Assembly (NCBI GenBank): GCA_002633005.1
Contig: NMRA01001037.1
Coordinates: 19,789 to 65,652 of the forward strand
Direction of reading: 5' to 3'
Source of the DNA: Phoronis australis
Lineage: Eukaryota; Phoronida; Phoronidae
Length of the DNA stretch: 45,864 nucleotides
In this document: one piece after another, positions 20,901 to 31,970 of the stretch
Numbering within the stretch: the first letter of the stretch is position 1
Layout of the letters: each line of letters begins with the position of its first letter
The notes under the pieces: generated by a model
What the model saw: only the letters and a program-made list of their open reading frames with translations
What the model was told of the DNA's origin: nothing
Database searches by the model: none
Translations under genes and position numbers: made by a program

Positions 20901-23900
20901 CTTTTGGCAACCTCAGTGTTTGCTTTATGACCTGAGATTTCTACCAGGTCGTCAAATGCGAATTGGCATTTAGATAAGCGTCAATCGCTGTAAATTATTT
21001 TATAACATAAGTTGCACCAATCTAGGTTGGACCACAGCTACCACGAGACAAAGTTAAAGATATTATTCAGGCTCTCACAACGATGTTAGATGCCCTTGTA
21101 AAATGAAAAATATGAACTTTTGCAACTAACTTTGTCCGAAATTGGTCAGATTTTACCAAAGATGAGTAAGAAGAGACATATATAGCAGAATTAGTTAAGC
21201 TAAAACAAATTAAACCAAGGTTACAAACTGTCAAAATATTGCACTATCCTCTGTGGACTCTACCAGTGTCTATAGACTATCATGTTATATCCTCCGTTTA
21301 TCTAATGTCCACTATAACTATCCATAATATGACATGGTGGCAGCCTAGGTAAAACACATCACAGAACCCAGAGACATGGCAATTTAAAGGACATTCACCT
21401 CCAGTGGAGAACTAAACACATGTGTTGTGCAACCAGCTACCAACAATGCCAGTGGCGGCTGTGACCTGATCCTGCAGTACTCGTCTGACCTTCAAACAAA
21501 CGAGTCCCAGCTGGTGAGTCATTTCCAATTTCATACATGAACAAGTGAGATATAGCACAAAGTGCAAATGGTGATTTGAAATGACTTAATTGGCATTCAG
21601 CTTCCTAAGTTCAACTGGACTGATGGCAATTTACCCCTAGAGTTTATGCTACTTTGTGGTCATTTTGAGTACGCCAACTTATGCTAACCAACCAGAAGCT
21701 ACTAAAGTTAACTACATACATGTAGTACTATTATGGATGGGACCTAAAGCTCTCCAACTTTGACAGCTGGACTGACCTCACTGCTGACCAAAAGCAAAAT
21801 CCAGCAGACGTTTGGTCCAAATTTGAGACGCATTTTGAACCAAAATCCAGTTTCTGTCTTTGTCGTTTCCAACTGCAGGAGATGAGACAAGGGGGGGTCA
21901 GAGCCCATTGACGATTATGTGGCCCGATTGCGCATGCAAGCAGAAAAATGCAATTTCTGCGATCGCAAAGCAATTGACGACTCAGTACTCAACCAGATCA
22001 CCCAAGGTGCCTACAATAAACAGGTGCACGAAGCAGATTCTTGAGCGTGACCCTGACAGTTTAACTCTTGCGAAAGCACTCGACATTGCAAGAACGTATG
22101 AAACAACTCAGGCACAGATGTTGCAAATAGGTCGACAAGAAGAAGTCCATGCAGTGCGCCGGCAGCCTAGTAGGCGACCAGCTCATAAATCACATTATTC
22201 AGCAACGTTTCATAAGTGTGGGTATCGTAGCAATGCAGCCACTGAGACATGCCCAACCGAACGTCAAGAATGCAATTACTGCAAGAAACCAGGGCACTGG
22301 AGTGCCGTGTGCAGACTAAAAAAGCGTGAAAATAAGCAGTACAGTCAGAAGCATCCTCAGCAACAACGACAACAAAGACATGGACAACAAAAACAGCAAC
22401 AACAGCAACAAGTCGTCCCCCCACGCAGTGACACCTCAACAGTAGAAAGCAAGGAATGCATATGCACGCGACCAAGTTTGAAGAGCTGAGTTTTGAGCAC
22501 TTAACTCTTGATGCCGTCAATACACCCTCGGGTGACAAAGATTTTGCAGTCACCAGAATTAATCATCCAACATTAAATAACATTGGCCTGTGGGGAAAAC
22601 TTGACAACGGAGCCAGTGGCAATGTCATGCCCCTTGACAGTTTCATCCACATGATCCCAGGGGAAATCGCCAATGGTAAGCCCACAAGAACAGAGCCATC
22701 CAACATCCGAATGTTCGCTTACAGTGGCAGTTCGATCCCCAACCTAGGAAAAATCTCATTCCAATGCAAATGGGGCAACAGCGATTGGCATCAGTTCGAT
22801 ATCTTATTAACTGACGTGAAAGGACCAATTTCGTTTGGTAAACAGTTGTGTCAAACCCTTGGACTCATCACTGTCAATTGTTCCGTACAGTCTGTACTGC
22901 CAAGACAGATCATCAACAATAACAAAGACCTCAGATGGTGTTATCCTGACAGATTTGACGGGATAGGGAAGTTTGCAAAATCAGGTAAACTTACCCTCAT
23001 CAACAATGCTAAACCGGTGAAACATCCACCCAGACAAGCGCCTGTACAGCCAAGAGATAAAATCAAGGCAGAGTTAAACCGGATGGAGACCCTTGGTGTC
23101 ATCCGGAAGATAGATGAGCCCACTGACTGGGTATCTAGCATCACCTATGTCCAAAAAGCAGATGGCAGTTTGCGTATATGCCTTGACCCCAAGGACCTGA
23201 ACTTAGCTTTAAAACGGGGACAGCATTATATCCCTACCTTGGAAGAAACAACGCAGGCGCAACAGTGTTTTCCAAGCTCGATGCCAAATCTGGGTACTGG
23301 TCTGTCCAACTCGATGCAGAGAACCAGCTCCTTACCACATTTAACAGCTCATTTGGCCATTTTTGTTTCCAGCGACTTCCTTTTGGATTGCGAACAAGTC
23401 AAGATCAGTTTCAAGCAGCCATGGACGAAATACTTGCAGGTCTACAGGGTGTCATATCTATAGCGGATGACATCACAGGTTCCGTACTTGGCACCATATG
23501 TTCCTAAGCTAAGCGACACATCAGGACCACTACGACAGCTCCTAAAAAAGATGCCAACTATCGGTGGTGCCCAGAAAACCAACAGGCTTTTGACAAACTG
23601 AAGTCCCTCAACCAACGTGCTAGTAGTGTACGATATTTCAATCCCAAGGAACCAACTACAATCCAGGTCGATGCTTTACAGAGTAATTCTTGGGAGCTGC
23701 CCTCATACAAGATGATAAGCCGATAGCTTTTGCCTCCAAAAGCCTAATTAACACCAACTGAGCAGCAATACGCTAACATTGAGCGGGAATTTTCAGCGTG
23801 TGTTTTTGGTGCCCAACGATTCCACACATGCATATATGGAAGTCTGTTTATTTTGGAATCTGACCACAAGCCCCTAGAAGTAATCGCATAGAAAACCCTG

Positions 23901-25793
23901 TCTGCAACCTTGTCTCCAACATCTTCTTCTACGACTCCAGAAGTATGGTTATACCAATAAATATCGACCATGTAAAGAAATGGTATTAGCAGACAGCCTG
24001 CCACGTCTACCAAAGACATCCACAGATCGTGAAATCCAACTTGATCTAAAAGTTTGTTTTGTTCAGTTCTCATCCGAGCGACTGAATGAAATTCATTTCA
24101 AAACACAAAAAGATGTCCAACTATCATTGTTGAGCGACTTCATCAGCACTGGTTTCCCAAGTACCATGAGAGAACTCCAAGCAAGTCTCAGGCCATACTG
24201 TAGCTTCAAAGACGAACTGAGCCTGGAAGATGGCAATGAGAAATGCGTCATAATTCCAGCTACCCTTCAACAACTTTATTCAGCAAAGACACATGGCAGA
24301 CATCAAGGCATCACACGGTGTCAACAGCTATCCAAAGACAGTGTTTTCTGGTGTGAGATTTCCGATGATATAACCATCTTGGTTGGTAGTTGTGAAACCT
24401 GCCAACAATATCAGCGATCTCCATCAAAGGAGCCCTTCGAATCAATAAGCCAAGACGTACCAAATGTGCCGTGGCACTCTCTCAGTGCTGACTTGTTTCA
24501 ATTGGACGGCTGCAAATACCTTCTCATCGCAGACTTTTCCACATGCTATCCTGTTCTCCACAAGCTTGCATCCAACACTTCAAGCCATACCATCAGCAAA
24601 CTCGTGATCAAAACCCTTGTAATGTTTGGAGTTCCGAATTCCATTATCATAGACAACGGCCCCCAATTTATAGGCAAACCATTTAAAGAGCTCATGGCCA
24701 GATATGGGAACACCCACGGTACTTCCACCCCACACCATCCACGGTCTCATGGCTTCATTGAAAGGATGGTGGGCGTCATGAAAACGCTGTTAAAAAAATC
24801 ACCAATTGACATCGACAATAGCCTTCTACATTATCGAACAACTCTCCAAGGTGCAAACTCCCCATCACCAGCTAAACTACTTTTTGGATGCAAACTTGGC
24901 GGGAACCTCCCCAAGTACACCAACCCAAACAGCCCAAGACCTCCAGTAGCTACCATAGGTGGATGAGAACTTCCAGAACCGTCAACAAACCAACTCATCT
25001 ATTAACAAGACGTAGCGAAGAAGGATTGGATTCCTGGCATCATAACTGGAACTGGCCCTGAGCCAAGATCATATTCTATCCAATGTAGTCGAACAGGTCA
25101 ATTCTTGCGTAGAAATCGCTGCCATCAAACAGCGCACCACAGCATATCCAGTGTAGAGAACCCCACAACCAAGATCACTGAGCCTTGTCCAGCCACACCT
25201 GACACAGCTCAACCAACCACACAAACTCATCCCATTGCAACAATGACATCAGCAATGAGGGTCAGCCTCAGCCTCAGTCTCAGCCTCAGCCTCAGCCTCA
25301 GCCTCAGCCTCAGCCTCAGCCTCAGCCTCAGCCTCAGCCTCAGTCTCAGCCTCATCCTTCAAGCACAAGTAACCTAACTACCCACAGCCAAATTTTCATC
25401 AAAGTTTTCACTTCAAAACACCCTTCCCACACCTTATACATTCAAGATATTTGGACACGCTCTTATGCACACCATCTACAAAAAATTCACCCACCGAAAC
25501 CCAGACAATTCATTTTTCTGTTCAAAATTTAGGCTAAGTTGGGCAGTTTTCTATAGACCTTTATGGAACGTTAATCATTTTTAAACCCCCGCACTTGACT
25601 GTTTAAATGGATTGGGTGATAACCCGCACGAGCACGGGTAGTTCTTGCATGAACACACTGGGAGTACCTGAGGTTCGCTGACATTCTGAGCACCTAATAC
25701 GTCTCGATACAGCATGGTAGCTTTCTCTAGATCAGGCACTGCTATGGCAACGTGGTTCAGTCGCCCTAGCGACCATACCGAACTAGGAACTGC
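17816..25793 (-). CDS. MCEE: Methylmalonyl-CoA epimerase, exons 2-5 (mitochondrial)
   Basis: The enzyme interconverts (2S)- and (2R)-methylmalonyl-CoA in the mitochondrial matrix, between propionyl-CoA carboxylase and the B12-dependent mutase. Coding exons are 25668-25793, 20653-20712, 19359-19445 and 17816-17968, all with GT-AG borders and all in phase 0. They give 141 residues that align end to end with human MCEE from the WxLGRLNHVAIAVPDLEKA block to the C-terminal VLVELEQA. The expected metal ligands of this VOC-fold enzyme are visible: His in LNHVAI, His in MHHICIE and Glu in VLVELEQ. The N-terminal exon with the targeting peptide is not certain (candidate 27550-27672). The introns hold a minisatellite touching the exon-3 donor and a broken gypsy element. 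There is no sign of decay in the coding exons. Confidence 0.95.
18380..18640. repeat. Dispersed repeat fragment in MCEE intron 4
   Basis: About 18500-18630 shares words with 4845-4950: TCTCGTTTTCT, CTTTTT..TT, TTGCCCACTTCG and CCCCCCAC/CCCCCCTC...GATGCG. Open frames here on both strands come from this repeat and are not genes. Confidence 0.4.
19359..19445 (-). CDS. MCEE: MCEE exon 4
   Basis: 29 codons, from LLHPLGDNSPIKGF to GGMHHICIE, acceptor ATTTCAG, donor GAG then GTAAGA. It carries the second metal-binding His and the glycine-rich turn before it. Confidence 0.94.
19814..20393 (-). repeat. Dispersed repeat, copy 2, with a short conserved hydrophobic reading frame
   Basis: It aligns with 36374-36905 in the same orientation over more than 500 bases, and in parts with 541-840. 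On the minus strand the frame ending at 20145 contains INSILAFMVAGPALFCLIIA and ends in a stop followed by AAATAAAAG. The other two copies keep FMVxGPAxFCxII in frame, so the family probably once encoded a membrane-spanning tail. This copy lies in MCEE intron 3 and its frame does not fit MCEE. Confidence 0.65.
20478..20653 (+). repeat. 23-bp minisatellite, seven full units plus a degenerate eighth, at the MCEE exon-3 donor
   Basis: Unit CCATGTGAACACACC followed by GTTGTTGT (type A) or ATAGTTGT (type B). Order from the left is A A B A A B A, then the partial unit CCGTATGAACTCACC at 20639-20653, which contains the exon-3 splice donor. The A-A-B order suggests expansion in 69-bp blocks. There are no unique spacers, so it is not a CRISPR array. 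Confidence 0.95.
20653..20712 (-). CDS. MCEE: MCEE exon 3
   Basis: Twenty codons, SLPEHGVYTVFVELGNTKLE, bounded by GTTACAG and GTGAGT. The donor lies at the edge of a 23-bp minisatellite, whose last degenerate unit includes the splice site. Unspliced, the frame would run on through the repeat array. Confidence 0.93.
21746..22450 (+). pseudogene. gag remnant with CCHC zinc knuckle
   Basis: The frame begins near LKLSNFDSWTDLTADQKQ, shifts at a run of seven Gs (21891-21897) into EPIDDYVARLRMQAEKCNF, and shifts again near 22040 into LERDPDSLTLAKALDIARTY. The nucleocapsid part has HKCGYRSNAATETCP and the CCHC knuckle CNYCKKPGHWSAVC, followed by a basic, Gln-rich tail. At least two frameshifts separate the pieces. 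Confidence 0.85.
22456..23272 (+). pseudogene. Protease and N-terminal reverse transcriptase remnant
   Basis: The start region KFEELSFEHLTLDAV and WGKLDNGASGNVMPL mark the retropepsin. The catalytic triad DTG reads DNG here. The reverse transcriptase fingers follow: LGVIRKIDEPTDWVSSITYV and ADGSLRICLDPKDLN. A frameshift near 23268 moves the next part to another frame. Confidence 0.88.
23265..23507 (+). pseudogene. Reverse transcriptase palm remnant
   Basis: It continues the enzyme with FSKLDAKSGYWSVQLD, FCFQRLPFGLRTSQDQF and the catalytic box, read as ISIADDI. Shortly after the box the frame ends, and sequence resumes in the connection domain (PYVPKLSD, then YRWCPENQQAFDKLK) with several tens of residues missing. 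Confidence 0.88.
23510..23980 (+). pseudogene. Reverse transcriptase connection and RNase H remnant, frame-broken
   Basis: Pieces recognisable in shifting frames are NQQAFDKLKSLN, IQVDA, DDKPIAFASKSL, EQQYANIEREFSACVFG and LESDHKPLEVIA. These follow the usual gypsy RNase H order. Single-base changes and a stop in the last block break the frame. Confidence 0.8.
23980..24966 (+). pseudogene. Integrase remnant, longest intact frame of the element
   Basis: 328 codons open. The HHCC zinc domain is present (HGRHQGITRCQQL, then CETCQQ). The DDE core follows: SADLFQLDGCKYLLIADFS (Asp), IDNGPQF (Asp) and HGFIERMVGVMK (Glu), so all three acidic residues remain. The frame stops after PVATIGG, and the C-terminal domain runs on only in fragments toward the (CAGCCT)n tract. 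Confidence 0.9.
25263..25353 (+). repeat. (CAGCCT)n microsatellite
   Basis: About 15 units with two CAGTCT variants, just beyond the integrase remnant. One frame reads Gln-Pro repeats and another Leu-Ser repeats. It may have grown from a Gln/Pro-rich C-terminus of the polyprotein. Confidence 0.95.
25668..25793 (-). CDS. MCEE: MCEE exon 2
   Basis: 42 codons, acceptor ATTTCAG before GCAGTT, donor CAG then GTACTC. It contains SVWSLGRLNHVAIAVPDLEK, with the first metal-binding His and the first beta-alpha-beta unit of the VOC fold, then LYRDVLGAQNVSEPQ. Confidence 0.93.
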
Positions 25794-25799
25794 CTGAAA

Positions 25800-27534
25800 T
25801 GATAGAACGTTATACAGAAATCACTCATCCTTTCAATATGTACTTCATTGGGAATATCTGCAATGTTACCCTAGCCGGTTTCAAGCCAATTGAGGAAAAT
25901 ACTAGGACACAAAAAAAAATTCTTATGGAAAGTTCAATGGACAAGACAGCCAAAAACTGGAAGGATTGCAACTGAACTCTAAAATCCTTTTCAAATGGGA
26001 GCACAACATCTTTTTGATTTTAAGTTAAGTAAATAATATAGATCACCTGTTATCTTGATGATAGGCATTCTGTCTTAATTACCGTAACGCTCACATGCAC
26101 TAACTAAGCATGGAATAATACAACACAATGTACACCATTTTACTCAGGCTCTGAGTTCACTCCACAAGGGTAAGTTAATTAGGATACTAGTGCCCAGTTT
26201 GTTTACACCACTGGTACCTCGTCCTAGGGTGATCGGACACCATCTGTTTGCCAGGCCACAGACAGTCACGCGTTTTTCAATGGAACAATTTATGGAAACG
26301 TAAGCTTATCTTTGGCAAATGTGAATCCATTTTGACCAAAACCATACTGCTGTGGTTGACATAAGGTAATTTATAATTAACTTTCAAAATTAAATGAGAA
26401 AAATGCAACATTTGAAATAACCAAATGCTCAGGCAAATTCCACTCACAGACAGCAGACGGATTATCACTGTAGTAAATCAACATCAAGCTGAAGCCTAAA
26501 CACAATCGTTGCATACTTGTAAGATGGCCGTCCCCAATATACAGTGAGACGTAGGACTTCGGGCATTGAGCAGAATGACAACTCAGCAAAAGACTGGCAT
26601 ATGATGGTTCTACATTCATTTTCACTGAACAAATCATGTCACACGACTTTCTAAGATATCTTATGTACCTTTGCATTGCTTTTCAGACTTTGTGTCGTCC
26701 CCAGATATCGGCAGTTTGAAAGCTGAAATCAAAACCATATAATAGTAGCAAACTAAGCTGATTATGTAGTTAAAAACACTGAGTGAAACCTAGTCCTACT
26801 CACAGCTTTGTATCAATGTGGGTAAATATAGCCAAATAAAATCTGATACAAAATTGGTGTCATTTAAAACTAAACTTTTCCTAACTAAATTTTTTACCGC
26901 TATTAGATAAATAGGCGTTCTAGAGTTATCCTGCAACTTAAGTTGTGGAGCGATCTTATGTCACAAAATATGGGAACTGGTTTCACTTCCCTACAAGTTT
27001 TTAGTATTTTGATAACAGTGACAGCAAACAAAATTTAATAAAAAAATTTGCCCCAGCCAAGCTGCACCCAATCATCTTACGAGAGGTTGCAAAAACTTAA
27101 GGAAATGGTGTATACGCATGTCACGAGCGTGCTGATCGTTAGGTCTACACGTTGATATAAGTTTCACAACAAGGTGACGAGCAGAACTACCTGAGCTTAA
27201 TGCCCATTGGTTCCTGGGGTTCCTGGCGGTATGTTAGCTACTTATACAGTCATATGATATACTTTTCAATCATACAACTAGCTGGCTGACTAAGCCGTGG
27301 ATACACTCATAATTGACTTCACAGGTTCTGCTGTGAGAACCGATTGGTTCTCAACGACCATCTGCAGGTCAGATGTCTAAGCAGGCGGAGCCGGCGAAGT
27401 CAATCAAGTGCCGACAAGTATGACTATGTCTATGAACAAGTCAAATGCCGGCATTTGGCAGTCGGACTTGGACAGATTGCCAAGGTCATTGGCAGGTCAT
27501 AATAAAACTTTATAACAACGCAACTACGACAGGT
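25800..27534. other. MCEE intron 1 or upstream sequence, no gene seen
   Basis: No exon with family support. Open frames at 26277-26676 on the minus strand show no recognisable domain and no good phase-0 donor to splice to MCEE exon 2. Confidence 0.5.
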
Positions 27535-28760
27535 CATGAACTGTTACTTTTAACTCCTGGTTGTACAACAGACATGCCCAAGTCCAATTGTAAAAGACAG
27601 TAAACTCAAAACAAAGTCGCAAACCGTTTGTTTTGAAATGCGTAAAAGACTTCTGCCAAAGTAAGTCGCCATCTTTTATATAGTGACACCTAGCGATGAA
27701 TTAGAAAACGAAAACTTTCGGGACAATGAATCATGATTCTGTTTTTGGAGTGCGGGGCTTCCTCGACATTCTTTTATAAAGATAAGAAAGACAAAAGCGC
27801 GTCGCCTCCAAAATTAAATCAGCTGGACTTTCCAGATTTATTTGTGCAATGGAATGTGGTGATGAACTTGACTGAAGAAAAAGAACTTTGTTTATTATGA
27901 AATAGTCAGTACAATGAAAATACAGACCCAGAAAGCGCCAAGAGGCATTGTATCTGGGCTAAACAAATACACAGAAATCTACATAAAATTATGCACATAA
28001 ATACATCAATAAATTGATTACAATGACATATAATAATGAATATAAATAAATCATTTTCATACACAATAAGTTATTTTACATGAATACAATTTTATCTACT
28101 AACACAGAGATTTACTATTAAAAACAAATTTGAAACAATTTCAAATGAAACCTTATTTTCATTTAGGTCGAGTTTTTTACATCCATTTAGAAAAAAAATT
28201 AATTTTGTTATACAAGCTACGAAAATATGAGCATTTGTCAGAGTCTACACAGAAAAAGAGTGGGTGAAGAAATCAAGTTAAAGAAACTACAACCAGCTAG
28301 AGGGCTAGCAGTCACTAGTCAAATCATAAAAATAGCCGTCCACCATAGAAATATATTCGCCAGAAAATATTTTTTGAAATCACCAACATTCCACAAACTA
28401 GTCCCCAAAGCACCTCATAAACACACAAACACAAAAATGGACAAAAATTACCGCTTTTTGCGCTCCAATTTCGGTGGGAAACCTCTTTAAAATTGAAAAG
28501 ACAGTCTTCTGATAGAGTGTTTCGATTTTTACAAAAATATTTTTTTTCTATATTTCGCTTCCACCGTTTTAAAACTACTTTACATATTTCACCTATGTGA
28601 ACCAAAACTGGTTTATTGTGGGCCCAAAAGTTGATGATACTCTTTATCAACATTGTCCCAGATAATTTGAAATAAATCAAACCTTTTAAAAATATGTCAC
28701 CAGAATATATAAGCACGCATGTTTTCAAAGTCTGAGTCGGTGATCCTAGAATCGACGGCG
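27535..28760 (+). repeat. Left copy of a 1.2-kb direct duplication abutting an assembly N
   Basis: It begins CATGAACTGTTACTTTT and ends CTAGAATCGACGGCG just before the N at 28761. The right copy has the same ends. This copy has about 50 extra bases near 28035-28090 and lacks a 24-base segment (near 28957-28980 in the right copy). An 87-codon plus frame and a longer minus frame are shared by both copies; I recognise neither. Confidence 0.92.
27550..27672 (-). CDS. Candidate MCEE first exon / mitochondrial targeting sequence (tentative)
   Basis: ATG at 27670-27672 in AAAGATGGCGAC context opens a 40-codon frame whose start MATYFGRSLLRISKQT is basic and lacks acidic residues, as mitochondrial presequences do. 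It is on the right strand, 1.9 kb upstream of MCEE exon 2. Against it, no consensus phase-0 donor is visible in the frame (GT codons at 17, 21 and 34 are weak). The same frame recurs at 28897 in the duplicate copy. Treat as a hypothesis. Confidence 0.25.
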   Translation of the reverse strand: MATYFGRSLLRISKQTVCDFVLSLLSFTIGLGHVCCTTRS

Positions 28761-28761
28761 N
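28761..28761. other. Assembly N at the duplication junction
   Basis: A single N at the exact boundary of two copies, the same arrangement as at 11251. Confidence 0.8.
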
Positions 28762-29955
28762 CATGAACTGTTACTTTTCACTCCTGGTTGTACAATAGAC
28801 ATGCCCAAGTCCAATTGTAAAAGACAGTAAACTCAAAACAAAGTCGCAAACCGTTTGTTTTGAAATGCGTAAAAGACTTCTGCCAAAGTAAGTCGCCATC
28901 TTTCATATAGTGACACCTAGCGATGAATTAGAAAACGAAAACTTCCGGGACAATGTCAACCAATCCAGGACAATCATGATTCTGTTTTTGGAGTGCGGGG
29001 CTTCCTCGATATTCTTTTATAAAGATAAGAAAGACAAAAGCGCGCGGCTTCCAAAATTCAATCAGCTGGACTTTTCAGATTTATTTGTACAATGGAATGT
29101 GGTGATGAACTTAACTGAAGAAAAAGAACTTTGTTTATTATGAAATAGTCAGTACAATGAAAATACAGACCCAGAAAGCGGTAAGAGGCATTGTATCTGG
29201 GCTAAACAAATACACAGAAATGTATATATAATTATGCACACAAATACATCAATAAATTGATTACAATGACATATAATATAACAATTTTATCTACTAACAC
29301 AGAGATTTATTATTAAAAACAAATTTGAAACAATTTCGAATGAAACCTTATTTTCATTTAGGTCGAGTTCTTTACATTCACTTAGAAAAAAAAATAATTT
29401 TGTTATACAAGCTACGAAAATATGAGCATTTGTCAGAGTCTACACAGAAAAAGAGTGGGTGAAGAAATCAAGTTAAAGAAACTACAACCAGCTAGAGGGC
29501 TAGCAGTCACTAGTCAAATCATAAAAATAGCCGTCCACCATAGAAATATATTCGCCAGAAAATATTTTTTGAAATCACCAACATTCCACAAACTAGTCCC
29601 CAAAGCACCTCATAAACACACAAACACAAAAATGGACAAAAATTACCGCTTTTTGCGCTCCAATTTCGGTGGGAAACCTCTTTAAAATTGAAAAGACAGT
29701 CTTCTGATAGAGTGTTTCGATTTTTACAAAAATATTTTTTTTCTATATTTCGCTTCCACCGTTTTAAAACTACTTTACATATTTCACCTATGTGAACCAA
29801 AACTGGTTTATTGTGGGCCCAAAAGTTGATGATACTCTTTATCAACATTGTCCCAGATAATTTGAAATAAATCAAACCTTTTAAAAATATGTCACCAGAA
29901 TATATAAGCACGCATGTTTTCAAAGTCTGAGTCGGTGATCCTAGAATCGACGGCG
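28762..29955 (+). repeat. Right copy of the 1.2-kb direct duplication
   Basis: 1194 bases, same ends as the left copy, followed by unique sequence TGGGGCGGCAG. It has the 24-base segment GTCAACCAATCCAGGACAAT... that is absent from the left copy. Confidence 0.92.
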
Positions 29956-30133
29956 TGGGGCGGCAGTAAATAATGCTAAGAAACCCACAGTTAAAACGTA
30001 CAAGGCAAATTATCACCGTCAATGAGTCCTCATGAAACACTTTTTTCACATCTGAAATGCTCCACAATATAAAAGAATAATTTCTTTGCCCACAATTTTC
30101 TGTCCTTGCTTAACGTTTTCCCTCTTGCCTACG

Positions 30134-30137
<4 letters not shown>

Positions 30138-30211
<74 letters not shown>

Positions 30212-30214
30212 NCC
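30138..30214. repeat. Poly-C run (poly-G on the minus strand), with N at 30212
   Basis: About 76 consecutive cytosines interrupted only by one N. The minus strand could form G-quadruplexes. True length is unreliable because such runs are badly sequenced. The poly-Gly frame over it is meaningless. Confidence 0.95.
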
Positions 30215-31970
30215 AAAAGCGATCTGGCACACGAATAAAGGTCATAGTTGATGCGAATTTGTAAGTCATCTATGAATGGGTTCAATTAAATATTCCCCCT
30301 TCCCCCTAAGGCCTTTTGTTATACACATCGGGAACTCCTTTTAAAGAATCTGTTCATGTAGTTTGTATGTTTGGAACCCAATTCCATTTATGGTGTGCGC
30401 CAAGTGGGACTTCGCAACAGGTAACTATGGTGGGCGTGGCCTAACATAGTGTGTCGACATTGCCCATTGAGTGTATCTTATAGAACAACGGGGAGTGACT
30501 GCATGAAGCCTCGTCACGTGACTTCTTTGTTTCCCGCCAATGAGATTCAATTGAATATTGCTGTTCGAATAACGAAACCAGTGCTTTTGAGACGAGAGAG
30601 ACGTGCGATTATTACTGCCAGCGATTACTACTGCGATATACGAAACCTTATCACTGCTACTACGAGATATGTATCATGTGAAATCTTTACTACTATTACA
30701 ACTGCTACTACAAGATCTATATAATATATTGTGTGGAGTGCCTGAACAAGTGATAATGCCTTTCATTTCCGTGGATCCATCACCCAGTAAGTACTCTGCT
30801 TTTATAAGATTTGTTAAGTCGACGTTGTTTTTTCGAAAACGGTTGTTAGGCAAACACCGATAATTGACAACAAAAAGCATAACTACGCAAGCCATATGTT
30901 TGGGGGTATTTGGGGTGTGACCCTCAACAGTGGTCCATTTACATGAGCAAAAATATTACGTGAGCAAAAAGATTGGGTAAGGATGGAAAAAGCTGAGCAA
31001 AGATGTCATTCAAGTGAGGCAGTTTTGAAATGTGTGATCGCAGTTCGACTCTTTGTGTTTGTGATAAATTTGCCTTTCTTGAAATCGCGGATTTTCTTAT
31101 CATTAACCGTATTAAGTTTTGTGGTCAACTCTTTCGGTAATAATTGGAGATCGAATGAGCCTCTCAGTGTTTTTAAACCCCGAATGCTTCGGAATTCAAC
31201 ATTAATGGCTAAGCGTTGGCGTAAGCTTTACGATGCAATGTTGTTAGTTATCGTTGTCGTTAGTTGTTGAAACCGCAGTTTTCTTTCAAAATATTTACTA
31301 GCTTGAGTCATGCAAAATGTCAATGGTTAACAAATTTTGATGGGCCGGGGCTTCATCACAACACGTGAACATGGGCGCACCCGGGAGGGCTCGAACGAGC
31401 CCCNAAGTCCACAGGAATTCAGCGCGGATGCCTATTTTTTTTAGTCCCCGCTGATTTGCTTCAGTAAAACAGTAAAAGGGTAAAAGGTCCGCATACCGGA
31501 AAATTCGACTCCCCTATATTTTAGGCTGGGTGCACGCATGGTGAACCAGCACAGTAGCTTTCAAGTGTTGTTTTTTTTTTGCCGTCATAACGGAAACCAT
31601 CGTGGACATTTATTGAAAACCATGTCTAGAATACAATCGTGTTATCGCTCCGAGAGATACAGCATTCTAGAGGTTTAAATAGTCTTTTCTAACTAAAGTT
31701 TAAACGAGACATGGTGACTGTTGGACCACGTTAGAGCTAAAAGAAAAGTTAATCCAGGGCTCTCAAGTCCTAAATATATGAAAGACTAGGCAAAAATGCA
31801 GAAAATGTTGTCCTGCTCAAACTTTTTGTTGATTAAAAAGAAGAATTAATTCAACAATGAAGTAAAGCCACGGATAATAGATGTCCACGATGATTTCCAT
31901 TAAGGAGAAAAAGGCCACGCAGAACAAAATCTTGAACGGACAAAATGTTTAAATACATCACGTCCCGACA

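Larger units (their letters stand above)
21335..25390 (+). mobile_element. Broken Ty3/gypsy-type LTR retrotransposon
   Basis: Plus-strand remains, in order: gag with a zinc knuckle, aspartic protease, reverse transcriptase, RNase H and integrase. The order (RNase H before integrase) is the Ty3/gypsy type. Several frameshifts and stops, an apparent deletion after the reverse transcriptase ADD motif, and the loss of an obvious pair of LTRs show it is dead. It lies antisense in MCEE intron 2. A possible primer-binding site TGGTGGCAGC starts at 21335, preceded by ACA as an LTR end would be. I could not find the matching right LTR. Confidence 0.9.

Noticed and set aside
21300-21340. Full 5' LTR of the gypsy element ending at TATGACA before TGGTGGCAGC
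   Set aside because: The end and primer-site-like sequence are suggestive, but no matching right LTR was found, so I do not annotate LTRs.
25105-25377. Open frame ending in a long Leu-Ser repeat
   Set aside because: It is one reading of the (CAGCCT)n microsatellite and the frame-shifted end of the gypsy element.
28227-29685. Two identical 87-codon genes in tandem
   Set aside because: The pair arises from the N-joined duplication. The frame has no recognised domain and overlaps an equally long antisense frame.
30046-30285. Open frame with a poly-glycine run
   Set aside because: It is a translation of the poly-C homopolymer containing an N.
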